Shown here: positions 25,224-31,820 of the stretch, piece after piece | How the letters are laid out: every line of letters starts with the position of its first letter | Numbering within the stretch: position 1 is the first letter of the stretch | Source of the DNA: Deltaproteobacteria bacterium | GTDB taxonomy: Bacteria; Desulfobacterota; Binatia; UTPRO1 | Direction of reading: 5' to 3' | DNA: 37,696 bases | Assembly (NCBI GenBank): GCA_029262315.1 | Contig: JAJCZP010000084.1 | Span: 1 to 37,696 of the forward strand | The notes under the pieces: model-generated | What the model was told of the DNA's origin: nothing | Database searches by the model: none | What the model saw: the letters and a program-made list of their open reading frames with translations, nothing else | Position numbers and translations under genes: made by a program

Positions 25224-25755
25224 AAGGAATCAGCCGGTAGGTCCTCTGCGCGTACGCTTCATATGCTGGAAGGCGCGCGCGCAACGTCGCCTCCTCGATC
25301 ACGATTCGCTGCAAAACCAGCAACGCGAACACGACGCTCAACACCACGGTCAACATCGCGCCGAGGGTGAGCGGTGCCGCGAAGGCCATGGCCAGTTCGG
25401 CCAGATACATGGGATGTCGAATGATGCGGTAGGGACCCCGCTCGATCAGTTGGGCAGGCTCGCGCGGCGCCACCAGGGGACTCAGGCCCTCCCCGAGCGC
25501 GCGGCCCCAACGCCTATATCCCCAAACGCCGAGCCCGAATATCACCGCGGCGGCCATCTGCCCTACCCTCGCGGGTCGACCGCATGCGAACCATTCGAGC
25601 GGCGCGGCCAGGAGGAGCAGATAGAACACCCGTTGGTGGCGCCGGACGAGGGCCAGATGCTCGGGACGAAGCTCCGCTGCGCTCGGAACCGATGCCCGAA
25701 TGACGTCGCCGCGTTCTGGATCGACGAAGCGAACGAACAGGGCGGCCACCAACAC
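25213..25755 (-). CDS. Isoprenylcysteine carboxyl methyltransferase-like membrane protein
   Basis: A roughly 180-aa integral membrane protein with the ICMT/PEMT-like C-terminal signature: GPYRIIRHPMYLAEL, two TM segments, then R-I-V-I-E-E-A-x-L, YEAYAQRTYRLIPYVY. These enzymes use S-adenosylmethionine to methylate a carboxyl or lipid head group. Bacterial members have mostly unknown substrates; here it lies amid glycan genes. The conventional start GTG 25755 would cut the first TM helix. A CTG at 25788, in CTGA overlap with the upstream stop and 6 nt after a ggagga element, gives the complete helix (TGLWPLGSYAVLVAALFVRF), and is discussed as a finding. Confidence 0.85.
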   Translation of the reverse strand: MLVAALFVRFVDPERGDVIRASVPSAAELRPEHLALVRRHQRVFYLLLLAAPLEWFACGRPARVGQMAAAVIFGLGVWGYRRWGRALGEGLSPLVAPREPAQLIERGPYRIIRHPMYLAELAMAFAAPLTLGAMLTVVLSVVFALLVLQRIVIEEATLRARLPAYEAYAQRTYRLIPYVY

Positions 25756-25784
25756 CGCGTACGACCCAAGCGGCCACAGCCCCG

Positions 25785-26396
25785 TCAGGCCAGATCCTCC
25801 TCACGCGCTGTCCCGACCAGCGGTAGCGTCGCGCGGCGCGCGCCCACGGCACGCCACACGCTCTGAACCGCCAGAACCCCCATGGTGATGACAGCAGCGA
25901 TCGCGAGTTCCCGTCCGAGCACGGCAGCCGTCCGCCACTGCAGAATCGAGTCGACGAAACCCAGTCGCGACTGCCCGTCGATCAGAATCTCGTGAAACAG
26001 CGTCACCGGTGCCCCGTAGTAGGCGTCCGAGAACGGCCAGAAGAACGCTGCCCCAACGGGCGGTCGCGCATCTATCGTCAGCGCGTCCACCACGAGGTGC
26101 GAGGCGTAGACCGACCCGAACGCCACGGCCGCCGGCCACCATCGGTCTCGGAGCGCCGCGCGACTGATCAGCGCCGCCACAGCACCAAAGACGATGGCAG
26201 CCACGAGAGTATGGCTCACCCCACGATGGTATAGGCCTGGAGCCCCGAGCGCGAATCCGATGAGAAAATCCGCGTCGGGAGAATTGGCGATCGCCATATA
26301 GACGAGCGCTCGCAACCACCCCTGCAACCGTGTGCGACGCCCATCGAGCCGATGAATCAGGAACCCCGCCGTGGCGTGGGCGATCGGTAACGCCAT
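25785..26396 (-). CDS. YdjM/DUF457-like metal-dependent membrane hydrolase
   Basis: A 203-aa protein with four or five TM helices and the conserved His/Asp set of the LexA-regulated YdjM group: MALPIAHATAGF at the start, NSPDADFL, HRGVSHTL, ASHLVVDALT and FHEIL. The pattern P-I-A-H...P-D-x-D...H-R-G-x-(S/T)-H-(S/T)...S-H-x-x-x-D is diagnostic of the metal-dependent hydrolase-like family. Function in bacteria is not established; a phospholipase-C-like metal site is suspected from homology. ATG 26396 is 12 nt after the upstream GT2 stop. No LexA box recognised. Confidence 0.85.
   Translation of the reverse strand: MALPIAHATAGFLIHRLDGRRTRLQGWLRALVYMAIANSPDADFLIGFALGAPGLYHRGVSHTLVAAIVFGAVAALISRAALRDRWWPAAVAFGSVYASHLVVDALTIDARPPVGAAFFWPFSDAYYGAPVTLFHEILIDGQSRLGFVDSILQWRTAAVLGRELAIAAVITMGVLAVQSVWRAVGARRATLPLVGTAREEDLA
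25795..25800 (-). promoter_or_regulatory. Ribosome site GGAGGA implying a CTG start at 25788
   Basis: On the - strand GGAGGA ends 6 nt before CTG 25788. The next ATG/GTG/TTG in this frame is GTG 25755, which is 39 nt away from the element and has no good site of its own. The element lies inside the 3' end of the YdjM-like gene. Confidence 0.45.
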
Positions 26397-26408
26397 GGAA
26401 CGGCTGTA

Positions 26409-27182
26409 CTACCCCACGCCGCCGGCCCGATGCTCGGAGACCTCGGCCTCAGGAGCGGGAGCCGGCGTGGGCGTCGCAGCGACCGCCGGCCGTCGTGCAT
26501 GCTTCTTCCGCAACATGAAGCGCTTCTTGAACAGGAAGAAAAGATTATAAAGACCATCGCGCCAGACGTTCAGCTTCGACACGCCAATGCGCTCTCCGTA
26601 GTAGATCGGCATCTCGAACGACCGAATACCCGGGTGCGTAAACGCCTCGATCTTGATCTCTTCCGACAGCGCCATCGAATCGCTCGTCAAGTCGAGATCC
26701 GCGAGGATCTCCTTCTTGAACATCCACATGCCCGACTGCGAGTCGACGATGAACTTGAAATAGAGAAGCATCATCGTCCCCGAAAGGACCGCGTTGCCGA
26801 GGAGGCGGATCGGATTCTTCGTATCGCCGTTCTTCGAGTACCATCGGCGCGCCGTAATGAAGTCGACGTTCTCCTCGAACATCACATAGAGGAGGAGCGG
26901 AAGGCTATCGGGCGGATAGGTCCCGTCGCCATCCATCGTGACGATGATGTCACCCTTCGCAGCCGCGTACCCCGCCTTGTGCGCATAGCCGTAGCCCTTG
27001 CGCGACTCTGGCACGACCCGCGCACCACGCTCGGTCGCGGCCTGCGCCGTGTTGTCCGTCGAACAGTTGTCGACGCACACCACTTCGTCGATACAGTCCG
27101 GCATCTGATCGATTACCTCAGCGATGCCATCCTCTTCGTTGTGACAAGGGATGACAACGGAAACTCGCTTTCCTCGGTACAT
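26409..27182 (-). CDS. Family 2 glycosyltransferase (polyprenyl-phosphate sugar synthase-like)
   Basis: A 257-aa GT-A enzyme: VSVVIPCHNEEDGI, C-V-D-N-C-S-T-D-N-T (nucleotide), T-M-D84-G-D86-G-T-Y-P (metal motif), SQSGMWMFKKEIL and YYGERIGVSKLNVWRDG. It resembles DPM1-like and the GT2 at 7309-8088, but with D-G-D instead of D-A-D and a shorter C-terminus; the last 30 residues are Ala/Pro-rich and variable. A clear ribosome site (ggagg, 6 nt before ATG 27182) sets the start, so the longer frame (to 27629) is rejected as antisense to the radical SAM gene. 149 nt lie between it and that gene, the longest spacer in this part of the cluster. Confidence 0.92.
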   Translation of the reverse strand: MYRGKRVSVVIPCHNEEDGIAEVIDQMPDCIDEVVCVDNCSTDNTAQAATERGARVVPESRKGYGYAHKAGYAAAKGDIIVTMDGDGTYPPDSLPLLLYVMFEENVDFITARRWYSKNGDTKNPIRLLGNAVLSGTMMLLYFKFIVDSQSGMWMFKKEILADLDLTSDSMALSEEIKIEAFTHPGIRSFEMPIYYGERIGVSKLNVWRDGLYNLFFLFKKRFMLRKKHARRPAVAATPTPAPAPEAEVSEHRAGGVG

Positions 27183-27331
27183 TGAGGGCCTCCAGTCGGA
27201 TGCCGGCACGGGCCGGCGGTCGGGGGGTTGGGCGACGGTCGGGCGACCGCCGATCGTTGGACATTGCGAGGCGCGCGAACTCCAGGACGGGCCGCGCGCC
27301 ACGCCTTCACAGATGTGGTGAGAGGGAGGTG

Positions 27332-28654
27332 CTACTGCTGCACGCCACCGTGAGTCTCGGTACTCTCGGGCTTGGCCGTGCCGTTGGCCACTCCAGCGGG
27401 CGGCGTCGTGCCGTTCAACATCTTCTGATTGTGCTCCTGAATCGCGCCATTCACGCACGCGTGCCCTTCCAATTCCTTCACGATCACCGACTCCGGACGC
27501 TCCTTGCCGGTAACCTTGCGGAGATACTTCCGGAATTTGAGGCTGCCCCACTCCTTCAAGATTCTCGGCATCATCCGTGGATTGAAGAGAATGTTGACGG
27601 TGAGAAAACACTCGTACGTACAGAAACACTTGGTATCCCGGATGAATCGACGCGTCTCATCCGCTTCCTTGCTGTACCAGATCTTCTTGAAGTCGTAGCC
27701 GGCGTCGCGCACGTTCCCGATCTTCCGATCGATGAGGAGCTCGCACGGCAGCACGTCGCCGTTGGCGAACATGCACGCCCCGAGACTGCCCGCGTAACAC
27801 GGGATCTGGTACGTGTTCGTCTTCGCTACCTCGGCAATGAGCTGGTGTCGGACGATCCGCTTGGCGTTGATGAAGTCCGCGAACGGGAACGTGTCGTATC
27901 CAGTGAGCGCACCGCTCTTCATGTCCTGTTCGATCATGTCGGCGTAGTGCTCGTACTTCTTCACATCGAAGAACTTGGCGATCGACTCCTTCGGGCTCCC
28001 GCGGGTGAGGAGCGTGAACACGTTGTCCACGTCCAGCTCACGGCGAAAGTACGCGTAGTTCTCCTTCAGCACATGGTCGTTGTGCGATGAGACCGTGGTC
28101 TCGATGTTCACGTTCAGCCGCGGGTAGTGCTTCGAGAGCTTCTTCAGCTCTTTGTAGGTGTTGATCGTGCGCTCGAACAATCCGGGGAACACCCGAATCT
28201 CATCGTGCAGCGCACCGACGCCGTCCATCGAGACGTCGACGCCGAAGTCCAAGTCCGGACACGACTTGAGCACGTCCTCGACAATCTTGAGTGTGCGCGC
28301 GGTCGTGCTGCCATTGGTCGGAATACCGACGTTTCGCACACCGGTATTCTTGTAGAAGATCTTGACGATCTCGCCGATGTCCTTGCGCAGGAACGGCTCG
28401 CCACCGGTCGGCAAGAGAAACATCAAGCTCTTGCCCATGCTGGCCGTGACCTTGTCGAGCTCCTCGAGCGAGAGCTCTTGCTTCTTGAACTGCATCGACG
28501 GCGTCTCCCATCCCGGATGCGCGCCGTCCGCCAGCAGGCAGTGCTTGCATTTGGCGTTACACGCGTCGGTGATGAAGTACACCATGTACACGGGCATCGA
28601 GCCCTTCTTCGAGAACATCCGGGTGCCGTGCTTGAGGTAGTCCAGGTAGCCCAT
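27332..28654 (-). CDS. Radical SAM protein with SPASM-type C-terminal cluster
   Basis: A 440-aa radical SAM enzyme. The first cluster motif is C32-x3-C36-x2-C39 (CNAKCKHC); TGGEPFLRKDI is the SAM-binding GGEP; GVDVSMDG and NVNIETTVSSHN match the barrel strands. The C-terminal Cys set (I-P-C-Y-A-G-S-L-G-A-C, LPCELL, KCFCTYECF) matches a SPASM/twitch cluster. SPASM enzymes modify peptides or serve cofactor and glycan pathways; no precursor peptide gene was identified beside it. The last 50 residues (GTTPPAGVANGTAKP...) are Thr/Pro/Gly-rich and disordered. ATG 28654 has aggagg 8 nt upstream. It sits between two GT2 genes. The 3' spacer holds gccggc inverted repeats at 27202-27217, perhaps an intra-operon hairpin. 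Confidence 0.93.
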   Translation of the reverse strand: MGYLDYLKHGTRMFSKKGSMPVYMVYFITDACNAKCKHCLLADGAHPGWETPSMQFKKQELSLEELDKVTASMGKSLMFLLPTGGEPFLRKDIGEIVKIFYKNTGVRNVGIPTNGSTTARTLKIVEDVLKSCPDLDFGVDVSMDGVGALHDEIRVFPGLFERTINTYKELKKLSKHYPRLNVNIETTVSSHNDHVLKENYAYFRRELDVDNVFTLLTRGSPKESIAKFFDVKKYEHYADMIEQDMKSGALTGYDTFPFADFINAKRIVRHQLIAEVAKTNTYQIPCYAGSLGACMFANGDVLPCELLIDRKIGNVRDAGYDFKKIWYSKEADETRRFIRDTKCFCTYECFLTVNILFNPRMMPRILKEWGSLKFRKYLRKVTGKERPESVIVKELEGHACVNGAIQEHNQKMLNGTTPPAGVANGTAKPESTETHGGVQQ

Positions 28655-28666
28655 GCGCCGATCCTC

Positions 28667-29698
28667 CTAGTACTTCTGTCCAGCAACGTAAGTCGCGATA
28701 CCGAAGAGGCTTCCCACTCCGGCAGCGACGAGTTCTATCATTAAAATGCCACAACCTTGGACCCACGACTGCACCCCACCGTACCGATGCAGGAGCCGAA
28801 GGAACGGGACGTTTAGCATGACTATAGCGACCAGGGCGAGTACGAGCGCCCCGAAAAATGCCGTCTGGCTGGTCACCAGGCCACCGAGGAGCGCCGCCAG
28901 CCCCAGGAGCGCCAATGGGACGCTCACAATGTATCCCGTCGGGACCGACGTGTCGTTGGCGACTCCCGCTTCCGAGCGTTTTCTGAGCTTCAACCTCGCA
29001 AGTGACATAGAGCGTAGGAAGTCGACCCGCAGCAGCCCTGCCAGATCGTAGCCCTTCACATGCTCCACCTCGAGCTCGGGGAAGATCCTGATGCGGTAAC
29101 CCATGCGTGCAAGCTTCTGCCCGAAGTCGGTATCCTCGATGTTGGGGTTCGTGTAGTTGAGGTCGAAACCGCCAGAATCCACGAACGCTTTCCGTCGGAT
29201 CGCTGCGGCTGTGGTGTAGAAGAGTGGCACGTCCTCACCCGCACGACGCGCGTACGTGTGGTACATCCACAGATTCTTGTACAAGCTGCATGGATTTCGG
29301 AAACGCATCTCTGGCGCCTGGACGGCCATCGCACCGTCGATCTCTGGATCGTCGAAGGCCTCGGACAGGCGCGCCAACGTATCGGGACGAATCATCACGT
29401 CCGAGTCGATGAAGAACAGAATGTCGCCTCGCGCCACCTCGGCACCGATGTTCCGGGCACGACCTGGCCCGAGTCGTCCGCCGCTTGGCACGACCCGACA
29501 CCCATGGGCCTCGGCGATCGCTGGCGAGCGATCCGTCGACGTGTCGTCGACGACGATCACTTCGTAGGATACGTCACCCCTCGTCGCCCGGACCGAAGCG
29601 AGACATTCATCGAGTAGCCCTTCGGCGTTGTAGACGGGCATCACGATCGAGATCCGCGGATTCGTATCTTCACGATCGGACGGGCTACGCGTACTCAT
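28667..29698 (-). CDS. Family 2 glycosyltransferase with C-terminal TM helices
   Basis: A 343-aa GT-A enzyme: ISIVMPVYNAEGLLDECL, V-V-D-D-T-S-T-D, LGPGRARNIGAEVARGDILFFID98-S-D100, and YTNPNIEDTDFGQKLARMGY (the E-D acceptor-side motif of GT2). Two or three TM helices near residues 255-335 anchor it. It probably adds a sugar to the lipid-linked intermediate at the cytoplasmic face. ATG 29698 overlaps the stop of the upstream sulfatase-fold gene (ATGA); its stop lies 12 nt before the radical SAM gene, whose ribosome site overlaps it. Confidence 0.92.
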   Translation of the reverse strand: MSTRSPSDREDTNPRISIVMPVYNAEGLLDECLASVRATRGDVSYEVIVVDDTSTDRSPAIAEAHGCRVVPSGGRLGPGRARNIGAEVARGDILFFIDSDVMIRPDTLARLSEAFDDPEIDGAMAVQAPEMRFRNPCSLYKNLWMYHTYARRAGEDVPLFYTTAAAIRRKAFVDSGGFDLNYTNPNIEDTDFGQKLARMGYRIRIFPELEVEHVKGYDLAGLLRVDFLRSMSLARLKLRKRSEAGVANDTSVPTGYIVSVPLALLGLAALLGGLVTSQTAFFGALVLALVAIVMLNVPFLRLLHRYGGVQSWVQGCGILMIELVAAGVGSLFGIATYVAGQKY

Positions 29699-31716
29699 CG
29701 CGCATCCCCCGCATCGGCGACGTTCCGGTCCATCGTGCCGATCGCCCCTTCGAGATCGGCCTCCATCCGCGCCACACGATCGGGATCCTCGGCTGCGAGA
29801 TTGTGCATCTCGTCAGGGTCCTCCGCGAGGTCGAAGAGCATCTTCTCTCCTTGCGAGGTCAGGATGAGCTTGTACGGCGTGTCGTACACGACGCGGAGCG
29901 CACGATTGTAGACGTTGCCGTATACAGCCACGAACTCCGGATTGATGTGCTCCTCGGCAAGATTCACGTGCGTCACCTGCTGCAGAGGCTCGCCCTCGAC
30001 GGCCGCTGGGGACTCGGCTCCGATGGCCCGCAACACGGTCGGCAGGATGTCGACGATCTGTACCGGCTCCGTGACCTCGCCGCGAGGACGATCGGCGCCC
30101 GGCAGCTTGACGATGAGCGGAACGTGCAGCAGGCCCTCGTACATCATCCGGCCCCCGTGCCCGACCTGATCATGCTCTCCCAAGAGTTCTCCGTGATCCG
30201 ACGTCACGACGATCAACGCGTTCTCGTAGCGTCCCCGTCGCTTCAGCGCCTCGAGCAGCTCGCCGATCGCCTCGTCCATCGCCAGTATCTGTCCGTCGTA
30301 GTTGGCAGTGACGAACTCCTGTTCCTCAGGCGTCAAGCCCGCCGGAATCGCGTGCGTAAAGAGGCCCTTCAGTGCGAGTCGGTCGGCCCCCGGCAAGTCA
30401 CGCGCCCAGAGATCGTATGGGGCGGCCGCCAACCAATGATGTGGCTCGAGATAGTTGATGAAAACGAAGGCCGGACGTCCCTGCGGCAGGCCGTCGAGCC
30501 AGTTCAACGCGGCTGCGTTCAGTTGGCGAGCACTTCGAAAGGGCTTCTTGAATGAGGTCGGCGAGAACCGCTGCGCCAAGCGGACCGCGTGCGGCACCGG
30601 GCGGAGCAGGAGGCTCGGATGATCCTCGTAGTAGTGGAAGCCCTGTGCCATGCCGAAGCCTCGGTAGAGATTCGCAAAGTTGGCAACGAATCCTGCGGTG
30701 GCCCATCCCCGCTCCGACAGGAGTTCCGCCAAGGTCGTGTGCTCCTCCGAGAGCGGAAATACCCGACGGCGACCGGAAATGAGGGGACCAGAATGCCATC
30801 CGCCCGCGTAGTGGGCACCGTGGCTGCTGGGGAACTTCCCGGTGAGCATCGACGCGTGCCCAGGGACCGTCCACTGCGCAGGCGAGCGTGCCTCGACGAA
30901 GTTGAGACCGTCCTCGGCGAGCTCGGTCAGACGCGGCGACGTCTCGCGATGATAGCCGTACGTCGACATATGGTCAGCGCGGGTCGTATCGAGCGAGAGC
31001 AAGATGACATCGGGCGCACCCGCGGCGGCAGTCGCGCCGTCATCAGGGGCCGAGAACGGCGCGATCGAGAACGGATGACCCCAAACCATCGCGACCACGG
31101 CTGCCGCGGCAAGCTCGGCGCCGAATCGAATGCCCGGCCGTCGAACGATACCGCCAATGACGCGATCAGCGAGAACGGCCAGAAGCGGCAGCGCTGCCAC
31201 GAGAAGCGGGAGCGTCGCACCACTCGGCTCCTCGTGCGCGAAGTACGTGCTCTGTACTTGGCTGATGCCGGCCTTGCCGAGAGCAGTCGCCCCCGTGGCC
31301 AACACCGTGATGTGGAGGAATCCGAGCACGCCAGACCCGGTACGCGCCAGCCGCACACCGAGCACGACAGCCGCAGCCGCCAGCCCTAAGAACAGCGCCT
31401 CCGCACGCCAGCCAGGGGGCTCGTAGATGCGAATGAGGCCGAACGCCGCGGTCAACGCGAGTGCCAGCGCGACGGCGTTCCTGCTCCAACCGACCGCACT
31501 CAGGATGGCGCCCACGAGAATACCCGCCACCCCGGCGACGGCGAGATCCAGGCCCAACATGACCAGGGCGGCCCGCACTGGGATGACGCCGCCGAACGCC
31601 CAGTTCGCCGCCGCTTCGACGAGCCACCACACCACGCCAGCGGCGAACCCCGCCGCAAGCCCCGTCATCATTCCGTTCGCGATACTGCGCGACGGTATCG
31701 TTGCGTCAGTCGACAT
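29695..31716 (-). CDS. Membrane-anchored sulfatase-fold protein, Thr in place of formylglycine Cys
   Basis: A 673-aa protein with an N-terminal multi-helix region (about residues 15-235) and an extracytoplasmic sulfatase-fold domain. D243 in SLDTTRADHMSTYGYHR and D507-H in SDHGELLGEHD build the metal site. The nucleophile motif is Q-W-T283-V-P-G-H-A-S-M-L-T-G, with Thr and without the Cys/Arg formylglycine signature. NYLEPHHW and GHGGRMMYEGLLHVPLIVK are usual for the domain. The layout equals that of the 14456-16345 protein, but helix sequence differs. The gene overlaps the GT2 gene and has a strong ribosome site (ggaggag, 11 nt upstream). Expected: phosphotransferase or phosphodiesterase on the periplasmic side; arylsulfatase activity is unlikely. 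Confidence 0.86.
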   Translation of the reverse strand: MSTDATIPSRSIANGMMTGLAAGFAAGVVWWLVEAAANWAFGGVIPVRAALVMLGLDLAVAGVAGILVGAILSAVGWSRNAVALALALTAAFGLIRIYEPPGWRAEALFLGLAAAAVVLGVRLARTGSGVLGFLHITVLATGATALGKAGISQVQSTYFAHEEPSGATLPLLVAALPLLAVLADRVIGGIVRRPGIRFGAELAAAAVVAMVWGHPFSIAPFSAPDDGATAAAGAPDVILLSLDTTRADHMSTYGYHRETSPRLTELAEDGLNFVEARSPAQWTVPGHASMLTGKFPSSHGAHYAGGWHSGPLISGRRRVFPLSEEHTTLAELLSERGWATAGFVANFANLYRGFGMAQGFHYYEDHPSLLLRPVPHAVRLAQRFSPTSFKKPFRSARQLNAAALNWLDGLPQGRPAFVFINYLEPHHWLAAAPYDLWARDLPGADRLALKGLFTHAIPAGLTPEEQEFVTANYDGQILAMDEAIGELLEALKRRGRYENALIVVTSDHGELLGEHDQVGHGGRMMYEGLLHVPLIVKLPGADRPRGEVTEPVQIVDILPTVLRAIGAESPAAVEGEPLQQVTHVNLAEEHINPEFVAVYGNVYNRALRVVYDTPYKLILTSQGEKMLFDLAEDPDEMHNLAAEDPDRVARMEADLEGAIGTMDRNVADAGDAR

Positions 31717-31770
31717 CCTGGCCGGTACTCCTCCGTTGCGTCATTGCCTGCTTAGTCCCCGCGGTCACCG

Positions 31771-31820
31771 ACCCGCCTGGTCTTAGTCTCCCGCCTGACA
31801 ACCCGCCTGGTCCTAGTCTC
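31771..31820. repeat. Direct repeat of 20 nt, 30-nt period, spanning a stop codon
   Basis: Copies at 31771-31790 and 31801-31820 differ at one base (tcttag versus tcctag). A shorter echo (gcctgcttagtcccc) is at 31746-31760. The right copy contains the TAG stop of the sugar-transferase/ligase gene. On the - strand the left copy has TAA at the same place, and because 30 is a multiple of 3 it stays in frame. A small tandem duplication of a gene end is the simple reading. Confidence 0.7.

Noticed and set aside
27183-27331. Riboswitch or precursor-peptide gene in the spacer after the radical SAM gene
   Set aside because: Only short GC inverted repeats are present; no conserved aptamer pattern and no small frame with a ribosome site.
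14456-31716. Arylsulfatase assignment for the two membrane-anchored sulfatase-fold proteins
   Set aside because: The C/S-x-P-S/A-R formylglycine motif is absent in both; Thr is at the nucleophile position.
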